The notes under the pieces are model-generated. The model had not been told where the DNA came from. It searched no databases and was given only the letters and a program-made list of their open reading frames with translations. Positions 7,944 through 17,015 of a stretch of DNA of 51,313 bases are shown in pieces. Every line of letters begins with the position of its first letter. Position 1 is the first letter of the stretch. The position numbers and the translations under genes are program-made. Source of the DNA: Collinsella sp. GTDB taxonomy: Bacteria > Actinomycetota > Coriobacteriia > Coriobacteriales > Coriobacteriaceae. The DNA is taken from assembly GCA_019419555.1 (NCBI GenBank), contig DXZR01000014.1, forward strand, positions 1 to 51,313, written 5' to 3'.

Positions 7944-9380
7944 ATGAATCAGGTGGAGCAGAGCGTTGCCGAGTATGTCGACGAGGTCTGGGAGGATGTC
8001 GTTGCCGATATCGAACAACTGGTGAGCTATCCGTCCGTGGCCGTTGCTGCCGATGCGGAGCCCGGTGCGCCGTTTGGCCGCCCGGTCCGTGACGCGCTCG
8101 ATTGCGCGCTCGGCATTGCGCAAAAGCTCGGCTATCAGACGAGCGACGACGGGGGCTATGTGGGAATCGCCGATATCCCGGGTCGCGGCGACAAGCAGCT
8201 CGCGACTATCTGCCACGTGGACGTGGTTCCCGCTGGCCCCGGTTGGAACACCGACCCGTTTGCGATGGAGCGCCGCGAGGGCTGGCTGCTCGGTCGCGGC
8301 GTGATTGACGACAAGGGTCCGGCGGTGCTGTCGCTCTACGCCGGCGCTTATCTGCTCAAGCACGGCATTACCCCGCGCTATGCTTTCCGCGCGCTGCTGG
8401 GCTGCGATGAGGAAGTGGGCATGTCCGACGTTCACCATTATCTGGAGAACCACGCAGACCCCGACTTTTTGTTTACGCCCGATGCCGAGTTCCCGGTCTG
8501 CAATGCCGAGAAGGGCCAGTTTGGGGCGACGTTCGTGAGCTCCAAGATCGACGGCGGGCGCATCGTGTCGTGGAGCGGCGCCGAGGCGAGCAATGCCATT
8601 CCGTCGCAGTCCATCTGCGAGCTCGCGATTGCCGCCGATGAGCTGCCGGCGCCGGTCGAGAACGCCGATCGCCTTGAGATCACGACACTCGATAACGGGC
8701 ATGCGCAGATTTTTGCCCACGGCATTGGCGGTCATGCCTCGATGCCTGAGGGCACTATCAACGCTGTCGGCCTGATCGTGGCGTATCTGCGCGAGGCCGA
8801 GGACGCGTTTGGCGCCCGTGACAAGCGCCTGTTGACGCCCGCCGAGCACGAGTTTGTCAAGTTTTTGGCCTTTGTGCATGCGGACGCCTATGGCCGCGGC
8901 CTGGGTATCGATGCGACGAGTTCGGCGTTTGGCCCGCTTACCTGCAACGCTGGCGTCATCCGCGTGGCGGATGGCCATATCGAGCAGGTCATCGACGTGC
9001 GCTTCCCCGACAGCACGAGTGCCGATACCATCCGCGAGCAGCTCGACCCGCTCGTGGGCCGTTTCGGCGTGACGTGCCAGCTGGGTCGCGCGAAGGTGCC
9101 GTTCTCGGTCTCTGCCGATGATCCGGCCGTGAAGGCGCTTATCGATACCTATAACGAGTTCACCGGCAAGCATGCTGAACCCTTTGCCATGGGCGGCGGC
9201 ACGTACGCGCGCAACTTTGCCCGCGCCGTCTCGTTTGGCCCCGAGGAGACCGGCCTGGAGCTGCCCTCGTGGGGCGGCCAGATGCACGGCCCCAACGAGT
9301 GCGCCAACGAGGAACAGCTCAAGCAGGCGCTCAAGATCTATATTGTTGCGATCCTCCGTTTGAATGAATTAGAGCTTTAA
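7944..9380 (+). CDS. M20 family metallopeptidase, PepV/Sapep-type dipeptidase
   Basis: A 478-residue di-zinc peptidase. Metal ligands are visible: His91 and Asp93 in CHVDVVPAGPGW, Asp122 in GVIDDKGP, and Glu156/Glu157 in GCDEEVG. The lid-domain motif GGHASMPEGT and a late GPNE segment also fit. PepV-type enzymes split dipeptides with an N-terminal L- or D-residue in the cytoplasm, the last step of peptide use. The length is typical for PepV. The start follows AAGGAGG at ideal spacing. It probably shares a transcript with the HAD gene upstream. A palindrome with a T-run follows the stop at 9402-9470. Confidence 0.92.
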   Translation: MNQVEQSVAEYVDEVWEDVVADIEQLVSYPSVAVAADAEPGAPFGRPVRDALDCALGIAQKLGYQTSDDGGYVGIADIPGRGDKQLATICHVDVVPAGPGWNTDPFAMERREGWLLGRGVIDDKGPAVLSLYAGAYLLKHGITPRYAFRALLGCDEEVGMSDVHHYLENHADPDFLFTPDAEFPVCNAEKGQFGATFVSSKIDGGRIVSWSGAEASNAIPSQSICELAIAADELPAPVENADRLEITTLDNGHAQIFAHGIGGHASMPEGTINAVGLIVAYLREAEDAFGARDKRLLTPAEHEFVKFLAFVHADAYGRGLGIDATSSAFGPLTCNAGVIRVADGHIEQVIDVRFPDSTSADTIREQLDPLVGRFGVTCQLGRAKVPFSVSADDPAVKALIDTYNEFTGKHAEPFAMGGGTYARNFARAVSFGPEETGLELPSWGGQMHGPNECANEEQLKQALKIYIVAILRLNELEL

Positions 9381-9401
9381 GGTCTCGCGGTTTCCCAATC
9401 T

Positions 9402-9470
9402 AAGTTGCGGTGGAATAGTTCCTAGAATGGGCCATTTGATGGCCAAGCAGGAACTATTTCACCGCAACTT
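9402..9470. repeat. Palindrome, GTTGCGGTGRAATAG family, copy 3 (terminator-like)
   Basis: Twenty-one-base arms at 9402-9422 and 9450-9470 with one G-U-compatible difference, enclosing an inner GGCC-N7-GGCC hairpin. It is followed by TTTGTTTTT, so it could end the dipeptidase transcript. Confidence 0.85.
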
Positions 9471-9674
9471 TGTTTTTATTGGTGTAAAAGGCGGGTCATG
9501 CTTGGTGGCGGGTTTGTTATTCGTTTGTAAAGGCCGTGCTGCGCTTGCGGTAAGGGTCTATCAAATGACCGTAAGAAACCGCAGTTGGCGCGGGCACTGC
9601 CCGATCGAGGCCGTATCTTTCCAAACAGCAAAGCGGGCAGGGTGCCCGCGAATCGCATGTATGAAAGGAAGATC

Positions 9675-10613
9675 ATGCTCGATCAGGCTTATTCTCGTCG
9701 TCAGTTCCTCGGCCTCGCTGGTGGTCTTGCCAGCATCGTCGGTCTCGGTCTCGTTGGGTGCGGCGGCTCCGGCGCATCCGATGCCGCCGACAAGGGTAGC
9801 GCCGCTGCTGCCGAGTCCGTCTCCGGCGAGGTGACCTACGACGGTGCCTCTTCGTTCCAGGCTCTCGTCGAGGCCGCTGCCGAGAAGTTCATGGACGCCA
9901 ACCCCGATGTCTCCGTCTCCGGCTCGGGTAACGGTTCGGGCAAGGGCCTGACCGCTGTCGCCGCCGGCACCGTCACCATCGGCAACTCCGACGTCTTCGC
10001 CGAGACCAAGCTTGAGGCCGATCAAGTCAAGAACCTCGTCGACCACGAGGTCGCCGTCGTGGGCATGGGCCCCGTCGTCTCCAAGAACGTCAAGGTCGAC
10101 GACCTGTCCCTCGAGCAGCTCAAGGGTATCTTCTCCGGTCAGATCACCAACTGGAAGGAGGTCGGCGGCGACGACGCCAAGATCGTCGTCCTCAACCGCA
10201 AGGCCGGCTCCGGCACCCGTGCCACCTTCGAGGCCGCCGTTTTTGGCGACGAGGCCGTCGACTTTAAGGGCGACGCCGAACTCGACAAGTCCGGCGATGT
10301 CCAGACTCAGATGGGCAGTACCGACAACGCCATCTCCTACCTCGACTTCTCGCACTTTGATGACTCCAAGTTCAACGCCATCAAGGTCGAGGGCGTCGAG
10401 CCCAAGAGCAAGAATGTCACCGACGACTCCTTCAAGATCTGGGCTACCGAGCACATGTACTGCGCTAAGGATGCCGACGAGGCCACCAAGGCCTTCCTGG
10501 AGTTCATGCTTTCCGATGACGTCCAGGGCAAGCTCGTCGAGGAGCAGGGCTTTATCCCCGTCTCTGCCATGAAGGTCGTCAAGGACGCCAGCGGCAAGGT
10601 CTCCGCTAAATAA
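9675..10613 (+). CDS. pstS: Phosphate ABC transporter, substrate-binding lipoprotein
   Basis: A 312-residue phosphate-binding protein and first gene of pstSCAB. The N-terminus combines a twin-arginine motif (SRRQFL, residues 7-12), a hydrophobic stretch and a lipobox ending in Cys29 (GLVGC), so it is probably exported folded by Tat and lipid-anchored outside the membrane. Mature-domain motifs such as GSGNGSGKGL and NRKAGSGTRATFE bind phosphate. ATG 9675 follows GAAAGGAAG; an earlier in-frame ATG at 9657 lacks a good site. The ~200-base upstream gap presumably holds the phosphate-responsive promoter, but I could not identify a PhoB/PhoP box with confidence. Confidence 0.95.
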   Translation: MLDQAYSRRQFLGLAGGLASIVGLGLVGCGGSGASDAADKGSAAAAESVSGEVTYDGASSFQALVEAAAEKFMDANPDVSVSGSGNGSGKGLTAVAAGTVTIGNSDVFAETKLEADQVKNLVDHEVAVVGMGPVVSKNVKVDDLSLEQLKGIFSGQITNWKEVGGDDAKIVVLNRKAGSGTRATFEAAVFGDEAVDFKGDAELDKSGDVQTQMGSTDNAISYLDFSHFDDSKFNAIKVEGVEPKSKNVTDDSFKIWATEHMYCAKDADEATKAFLEFMLSDDVQGKLVEEQGFIPVSAMKVVKDASGKVSAK

Positions 10614-10637
10614 GTAATCGCCCCGGAAAGGTTTGCA

Positions 10638-11546
10638 ATGGCAAAACAGCTGCCAAAGCGCGACCTTGAGAACGTGGGCCTGGGCGTCACGGGCGCGTGC
10701 GTTGCGCTCGTGACGCTTGTCGTTGCCGCGCTCATCTTTATGGTCGCCCAAAAGGGCCTCTCGGCTTTTCTCAAGGACGGCGTTTCGGTCGTCGAGTTCT
10801 TCACCGGCACCAAGTGGGACCTGGCCAACACAGCCGAAAGCGGCCTGCCCTACACCGGCGCCCTGCCCCTGATTGTCACCTCGTTTGCGGTCATGGTGCT
10901 CTCCACGCTCATCGCGCTGCCCATCGCCATCGGCTCTGCCATCTTTGCGGTCGAGATTAGCCCTAAGTTTGGCTCTAAGATCTTTCAGCCGCTCATTGAG
11001 CTTTTGACCGGCATCCCCTCGGTCGTCTTTGGCCTGATCGGTTTTCACGTGGTCGTCGGTCTTATGAAGAGCGTTTTCCACGTGAGCACGGGCCTGGGCA
11101 TCTTGCCCGGCGCCATCGTGCTGGCCGTCATGATCCTGCCGACCATGACCACGCTTTCGGTCGATGGCCTGCGCGCCGTGCCCGACAGCTACCGACAGGG
11201 CTCGCTCGCGCTGGGCTATACCCGCTGGCAGACCATCTGGCACGTGGTGCTCAAGTCCGCCATGCCGTCGCTCATGACCGCGGTCATCCTTGGCATGACC
11301 CGCGCCTTTGGCGAGACGCTCGCCGTGCGCATGGTCATCGGCGGTATCGAGGCCATGCCGACGTCGCTGCTGTCGCCGGCGTCCACCATCACCACCACGC
11401 TCACCACGTCTATGGCGGTCTATGCCGAGGGCTCGGCCCAGGACGATGTTCTGTGGGCGCTCGGTCTGCTGCTGATGGGCATGAGCCTCATCTTCATCCT
11501 GATCATCCATCTCATTGGCCGCAAGGGGGCGAAGGCTCGTGGCTAG
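10638..11546 (+). CDS. pstC: Phosphate ABC transporter permease
   Basis: A 302-residue inner-membrane permease with about six hydrophobic helices. The coupling-helix region DSYRQGSLALGYTRWQTIW and GMTRAFGETLAVRMVIGG are the classic PstC EAA-type signature. It forms the channel with PstA. It starts 24 bases after pstS with AAAGG upstream, and its end overlaps the start of pstA by 8 bases, suggesting translational coupling. Confidence 0.95.
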   Translation: MAKQLPKRDLENVGLGVTGACVALVTLVVAALIFMVAQKGLSAFLKDGVSVVEFFTGTKWDLANTAESGLPYTGALPLIVTSFAVMVLSTLIALPIAIGSAIFAVEISPKFGSKIFQPLIELLTGIPSVVFGLIGFHVVVGLMKSVFHVSTGLGILPGAIVLAVMILPTMTTLSVDGLRAVPDSYRQGSLALGYTRWQTIWHVVLKSAMPSLMTAVILGMTRAFGETLAVRMVIGGIEAMPTSLLSPASTITTTLTTSMAVYAEGSAQDDVLWALGLLLMGMSLIFILIIHLIGRKGAKARG

Positions 11547-12461
11547 CACGCGCATCCACATTGACGAGGCGAGACTCGGGCGCGTCCAAAAGCAGGACCG
11601 CATCGCCACGGGCGTGCTGACGGCGATCGTCGCCATCGTCATGCTCATCGTCGTTTCCATGGTGGCCTATATCCTGTTTGAGGGCGTCTCGACGCTGTTC
11701 CAGCCGGGCTTTCTCACGGAGCCGTCGCGCGCCAACGGAACGCAGGGCGGCGTGCTCTACCAGCTGTTCGACTCGTTCTACCTGCTGCTGATCACCCTGA
11801 TCATCTCGGTGCCCATCAGTCTGGGCGGAGCGGTCTTTTTGGTTGAGTACGCGCCGGACGGACCCATCCGCGACATCGCCTCCACCGCCATCGAGACGTT
11901 GTCCTCGCTGCCTTCCATCGTCGTCGGCATGTTCGGTTTTCTGGTGTTCTCGGTGCAGCTGGGCTGGAAGTACTCCATCATCTCCGGCGCCGTCGCGCTC
12001 ACCATGTTCAACATCCCCATCCTGGTGCGCGTGATCCAGCAGGCGCTCGAGGACGTGCCGCAGGCCCAGCGCGATGCGTGCCTGGCCATGGGCCTCACTC
12101 GCTGGGAAGCCACGCTGCACATCCTGATCCCCGAGGCCATGCCTGCCATCGTGACCGGCATCGTGCTTTCGGCCGGTCGCGTGTTTGGCGAGGCCGCAGC
12201 ACTGCTTTTTACCTCGGGTATGAGCTCGCCGGTTCGCCTGAACTTCTTGAGCTTTAACCTGTCGAGCCCCACCTGCGCTTGGAACGTGTTCCGTCCCGGC
12301 GAGTCGCTCGCCGTGCACATCTACAAGATCTATGGCGAGGGCAGCCCCGAGGCCCAGCAGATCGTCTGGGGCACCGCTGCACTGCTGATGATTTGCGTGC
12401 TGCTGTTTAACGTAATCGCCCGCATTGTGGGCAAGCAACTGGCAAGGAAGATGACGGCCGA

Positions 12462-12465
<4 letters not shown>
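11539..12465 (+). CDS. pstA: Phosphate ABC transporter permease
   Basis: A 308-residue permease, partner of PstC, with six predicted helices. The signature GRVFGEAAALLFTSG and the EAA-like AQRDACLAMGLTRWE loop identify PstA. I chose GTG at 11539 (MASTRIHIDEA), which overlaps the pstC stop by 8 bases and has GGGGGCGAAGG upstream; a TTG 24 bases earlier would make a longer overlap. It ends in an ATGA overlap with pstB. Confidence 0.93.
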
Positions 12466-13334
<869 letters not shown>

Positions 13335-13389
13335 TCCGGGACATGCTTGAGGCCCGCGGCGGCCACGGTTGCCACGGGACTGATTGGAG

Positions 13390-13427
13390 AGGCGGGTCAT
13401 CTCTTTTGGGAGATGGCCCGCCTTTTT
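13390..13427 (+). terminator. Intrinsic terminator of the pst operon
   Basis: AGGCGGGTCATCTC at 13390-13403 pairs with 13410-13423 with one G-U pair, followed by TTTTTG. It lies about 55 bases after the pstB stop. Confidence 0.85.
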
Positions 13428-13497
13428 GTGTCGTGTGCGGCCCGCCTTTTCGCTGCTATTATGGACAACGTTGAATTTCTACGAAGGAGCAGGGCAT

Positions 13498-15357
13498 ATG
13501 GCGATTCTTTTGGGATGCGATTCCGTCAGCCTAGAGTTTCCCACCAAGCATATTTTCGATAGCGTGACGCTCGGCGTGGGCGAGGGCGACCGTATTGGTA
13601 TTGTCGGTAAAAACGGCGACGGCAAGTCGACGCTGCTGAGCGTGCTCGCCGGCACGCTGGAGCCCGATGACGGACGCGTGACGCACCGCCGCGGCACGAC
13701 GATCGGTCTGCTCGGCCAAAAGGACAACCTGGTCGATACTGATACCGTGCATCATGCCGTTGTGGGCGACGCCCCCGAGTACGAGTGGGCGTCGAGCCCC
13801 CGCACGCGCCAGATCCTCGCCGGCCTCATCAGCGATGTGCCCTGGGAGGGCACGGTGGGCGAGCTTTCGGGCGGTCAGCGCCGTCGCGTGGACCTCGCGC
13901 GCTTGCTGATCGGCGATTACGACGTGCTCATGCTCGACGAGCCCACCAACCACCTGGATATGCGCACCATCAACTGGCTCGCGCGTCACTTAAAGGCCCG
14001 CTGGCAGCGCGGCCAGGGTGCCATGCTCGTGGTCACGCACGACCGCTGGTTCTTGGACGAGGTCTGCACCAGCATGTGGGAGGTCCACGACGGCCAGGTC
14101 GATCCCTTCGAGGGCGGCTATTCGGCATACATCCTGCAGCGCGTGGAGCGCGACCGCATGGCCGCCGTTACCGAGGAGCGCCGTCGCAACATGGCGCGCA
14201 AGGAGCTCGCGTGGCTGAGCCGCGGTGCCCAGGCTCGTTCCACCAAGCCCAAGTTTCGCGTGGATGCCGCTCGTGAGCTGATCGCCGACGTGCCGCCCGT
14301 GCGTGACGAGCTGGAGCTCAAGCGCCTGGCCGTGAGCCGCTTGGGCAAGCAGGTTATCGATGTGGTCGACGTGGATGCCGGCTATGCCGATACCGACGGC
14401 GCGCCCAAGCAGGTGCTCACCGATGTGACCTGGCTCATTGGTGCGGGCGACCGCTATGGCCTTTTGGGCGAGAACGGCGCCGGTAAGTCGACGCTGCTCG
14501 ACGTGATCCAGGGCAAGATTGAACCCACGCGCGGCCGCGTGAAGATTGGCCAGACAGTGCGCTTTGGCGTGCTGTCGCAGCAGCTCGAGGAGCTCAAGCC
14601 CTACATGGGCGACACGATCCGCGAGGTGCTCGGCAACTATAAGAAGTACTACGTCATCGACGGCAAGGAGACTTCGCCCGAGAAGCTCTGCGAACGTCTG
14701 GGCTTTACGACGCAGCAGCTCTGGAGCCGCATCGGCGATCTTTCGGGCGGCCAGCGCCGTCGCCTGTCGCTGTTGCTGACGATTCTGGACGAGCCCAACG
14801 TGCTCATCCTGGACGAGCCGGGCAACGACCTGGATACCGACATGCTCGCGATTGTCGAGGACCTGCTGGACGGCTGGCCCGGCACGCTGATCCTGGTGAC
14901 GCACGACCGCTTTTTGATGGAGCGCGTGACCGACCAGCAGTGGGCGCTGCTCGACGGCCACCTGACGCATATGCCCGGTGGCGTGGACCAGTACCTGCGC
15001 CTGTGCAACGCTACCGCCGAGGGCGAGCCCGTGGGCGCGCCGAGCGCCAAGACCGGCACGTTCGACACCGGTGCCGCGGCAGCTGCGGCCGAAAAGCCCA
15101 AGTCGAGCGGTCAGCCCAACGGCCTGTCCAACGCCGAGCGCCAGAAGCTCCGCCGCGAGGTGAGTTCGCTCGAGCGCAAGATGGAGACGCAGCGCACCCG
15201 CGTTGAGGAGGCCGAGGCAGCAATGGCCCAAGTCGATCCCACCAACTACACGGCGCTCGGCGAGCAGCAGGCAAAGATCGACGAGGCTCACGCTGCCATG
15301 GACGAGCTGGAGATGGCGTGGCTCGAGGCGAGCGAAAAGCTCGAGGGCGAGGAGTAG
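13498..15357 (+). CDS. ABC-F family ATPase (Uup-like)
   Basis: A 619-residue soluble protein with two ABC domains and no membrane segments. Domain 1 has GKNGDGKST and LSGGQRRRVDLARLL with DEPTNHLD; domain 2 has GENGAGKST, LSGGQRRRLSLLL and a variant Walker B/D-loop DEPGNDLD. A charged linker lies between. The last ~65 residues form a coiled coil typical of Uup-type ABC-F proteins, which act on ribosomes or stalled nucleic-acid complexes. It is not obviously a resistance ABC-F. ATG 13498 follows GAAGGAG. The Cof-type HAD gene starts 6 bases after the stop, so the pair is an operon. Confidence 0.94.
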   Translation: MAILLGCDSVSLEFPTKHIFDSVTLGVGEGDRIGIVGKNGDGKSTLLSVLAGTLEPDDGRVTHRRGTTIGLLGQKDNLVDTDTVHHAVVGDAPEYEWASSPRTRQILAGLISDVPWEGTVGELSGGQRRRVDLARLLIGDYDVLMLDEPTNHLDMRTINWLARHLKARWQRGQGAMLVVTHDRWFLDEVCTSMWEVHDGQVDPFEGGYSAYILQRVERDRMAAVTEERRRNMARKELAWLSRGAQARSTKPKFRVDAARELIADVPPVRDELELKRLAVSRLGKQVIDVVDVDAGYADTDGAPKQVLTDVTWLIGAGDRYGLLGENGAGKSTLLDVIQGKIEPTRGRVKIGQTVRFGVLSQQLEELKPYMGDTIREVLGNYKKYYVIDGKETSPEKLCERLGFTTQQLWSRIGDLSGGQRRRLSLLLTILDEPNVLILDEPGNDLDTDMLAIVEDLLDGWPGTLILVTHDRFLMERVTDQQWALLDGHLTHMPGGVDQYLRLCNATAEGEPVGAPSAKTGTFDTGAAAAAAEKPKSSGQPNGLSNAERQKLRREVSSLERKMETQRTRVEEAEAAMAQVDPTNYTALGEQQAKIDEAHAAMDELEMAWLEASEKLEGEE

Positions 15358-15363
15358 GCGAGA

Positions 15364-16134
15364 ATGATCAAAGCCGCATTTTTCGATATCGACGGCACGC
15401 TGCTGAGTTTTAAGACCCACCAGATTCCGGCGTCGACGCAGCGGGTGCTCGACAGCTTTCGCGAGCAGGGGATCGCGTGCGTAATCGCCACGGGTCGCCC
15501 GACCTACCAGATGCCGGATTGGCTGTTCGACCTGGGTTGGGATGCGTACATTACGCTCTCGGGTCAGCACTGCTTTGATGCCGAGGGGGTTTACCGCAGC
15601 TGTCCGATCGATCCAGACGACGTTGCGGTGATCGTGGACCAGGTGGCGCAGGGGTGCTATGACTCGCTGTGCATGCAGGGCGAGAACTCGTTTGTGAACC
15701 GCCTGTCCGAGCGCGTGGTGACGGCTGGCAGCAACGCGGGAATCGTCTATCACGAGGAGCCGTTTGAGCACGCCTTTGACGCACCGGTCTACCAGTTTTG
15801 CGCCTTTGTTGATCCGGCCGGCGAGCATGTCGTGACCGATGCCGTGTCGCATTCGCTCGCCACGCGCTGGTGTGACCTGTTCTGCGACATTATTCCCGCT
15901 AACGGCGGCAAGGACCTGGGTGTGGCGGCGACGCTGGAGCGTCTGGATATCGACGCGAGCGAGGCGATCGCCTTTGGCGACGGCGAGAACGACCTATCGA
16001 TGTTTTCCGCCGTGGGCACGAGCGTGGCCATGGGTAACGCACAGGACACGGTGAAAGCTGCGGCGACCTATGTGACGACCGCCGTGGACGACGACGGAAT
16101 CTACAACGCCGCGAAGCACTTTGGACTGTTATAA
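15364..16134 (+). CDS. Cof-type HAD-IIB phosphatase
   Basis: A 256-residue HAD hydrolase. Motif I is FFDIDGTLLS (Asp8, Asp10), motif II is ATGRPTYQ, and motif III/IV is NGGKDLGVA followed by FGDGENDLSMF, the HAD-IIB (Cof/YidA) arrangement with the cap between motifs II and III. These enzymes dephosphorylate sugar phosphates or cofactors such as PLP and FMN; the substrate is unknown here. Its ribosome site, GAGGAGTAGG, is built into the end of the ABC-F gene, so translation is probably coupled. Confidence 0.92.
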   Translation: MIKAAFFDIDGTLLSFKTHQIPASTQRVLDSFREQGIACVIATGRPTYQMPDWLFDLGWDAYITLSGQHCFDAEGVYRSCPIDPDDVAVIVDQVAQGCYDSLCMQGENSFVNRLSERVVTAGSNAGIVYHEEPFEHAFDAPVYQFCAFVDPAGEHVVTDAVSHSLATRWCDLFCDIIPANGGKDLGVAATLERLDIDASEAIAFGDGENDLSMFSAVGTSVAMGNAQDTVKAAATYVTTAVDDDGIYNAAKHFGLL

Positions 16135-16140
16135 CTGCGG

Positions 16141-16210
16141 CTCGGCACTTAGGGATGCTCCTTTTCTGCCGGCAGCTGGGGGACACTCCTTGCGGGGCGT
16201 CCCCATTTTG
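16141..16210. repeat. Degenerate GGGGACACTCCTT palindrome
   Basis: CGGCACTTAGGGATGCTCC and GGGGGACACTCCTTG followed by GTCCCC repeat, in degraded form, the elements at 38541-38643. The only clean pairing left is GGGGAC (16179-16184) with GTCCCC (16199-16204), followed by ATTTTGTTTT. Confidence 0.6.
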
Positions 16211-16235
16211 TTTTCGTCCCGCACGTTTTGTGAAA

Positions 16236-16317
16236 CACGGCTAACTTTTAGACAAAGTAGTAAGACATGGGCAACTTTTGCGGTAAAGTTAGCCGTGGAA
16301 AGTATCCAAAGGCTAAC
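16236..16317 (+). promoter_or_regulatory. Candidate metalloregulator operators upstream of the DtxR-like gene
   Basis: A 13-base sequence CACGGCTAACTTT (16236-16248) is repeated exactly in inverted orientation at 16285-16297, and a third GGCTAAC lies at 16311-16317, 26 bases before the start. GTTAGCC/GGCTAAC is the centre of known DtxR boxes, so autoregulation is likely. Promoter elements were not resolved. Confidence 0.5.
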
Positions 16318-16342
16318 TAGCAATCATCGCGAAAGGCGGCCC

Positions 16343-16732
16343 ATGGCCCTACGTGAATCCGGAGAAGACTATCTCGAATCGATCTACGTTCTGTCGGAAC
16401 GTCAGGGCGTCGTGCGCTCGATCGACGTTGCGGAGTACCTCGGTGTAACTAAGGCGAGCGTTTCCAAGGCCATGGCGACGTTGGAAAGCAACGGCTATGT
16501 CGAAATGGGCAAGCGAGATGTTCATCTGACGGAGCGTGGTCTGGAGGTCGCTCGTCAAATGTGGGAGCGTCACTGCTTTTTCGTGGGGCTGCTAGAGGAT
16601 GCGGGTGTTTCGGCTGAGGTCGCGTCGCAAGAGGGCTGCCACATGGAGCACTGCCTAAGCGAGGAAAGCTTCGAGAAGCTGAGGGCGATGCTGGGACGGG
16701 ACGGTGCTTCGGCGCCAACAATGACCGACTAG
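16343..16732 (+). CDS. DtxR/MntR-family metal-dependent transcriptional regulator
   Basis: A 129-residue regulator: a winged helix (residues about 5-65, with AEYLGVTKASVSKAMATLE as the recognition region) followed by a short dimerisation domain. Metal ligands fit the family: Asp9 and Glu12 in EDYLESIY, His77 in ERHCFF, then Cys99, Glu102 and His103 in GCHMEHC. Cys at position 99 resembles iron-sensing DtxR/IdeR more than manganese-sensing MntR, where this position is Glu. It lacks the SH3-like domain of IdeR, so it is a two-domain form. ATG 16343 follows GAAAGGCGG. Its targets are not in this window unless it acts on itself. Confidence 0.9.
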   Translation: MALRESGEDYLESIYVLSERQGVVRSIDVAEYLGVTKASVSKAMATLESNGYVEMGKRDVHLTERGLEVARQMWERHCFFVGLLEDAGVSAEVASQEGCHMEHCLSEESFEKLRAMLGRDGASAPTMTD

Positions 16733-16872
16733 CACTCCCGCAGCGGCGCGCCTCCCGCGCCGGAACGGTGCGGGACAGCGACCGAGACGAGTGGCCCCAC
16801 CAACTAAGTCCAACTCAGACAAGGAACCCCGCCAGCAAGCGATGCCTAAGAACCGCCAGCTGTGTCACCGCA

Positions 16873-16999
16873 GGCCGGGGCCGGGCTTGGTTTTGAAAAC
16901 ACTCCGCAGCGCGAGGCCCGCCTTTCCGTTGCTCCGCAGGAGCAGGAAAGACGGGCCTCATGCGTGAGGACGTTTTCAAAACCAAGCCCGGCCCCGGCC
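16873..16999. repeat. Large nested palindrome between convergent genes
   Basis: Perfect 28-base outer arms (16873-16900 and 16972-16999), a 15-base middle stem with one mismatch (16913-16927 and 16945-16959), and an innermost GCTCC-GCA-GGAGC hairpin (16931-16943). The element almost fills the gap between the regulator and the P-type ATPase stop at 17016 and contains a TTTTGAAAAC run in the outer arm, so it may end both transcripts. Confidence 0.85.
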
Positions 17000-17015
17000 G
17001 GAGGGACCACGAGTG

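Noticed and set aside
9471..9674. Pho box upstream of pstS
   Set aside because: A phosphate-responsive site is expected here, but I found no pair of direct repeats good enough to report.
9561..11660. 699-codon minus-strand frame across pstS and pstC
   Set aside because: Antisense shadow of clear pst genes.
13990..15852. 620-codon minus-strand frame opposite the ABC-F gene
   Set aside because: Antisense shadow; the plus strand shows two intact ABC cassettes.
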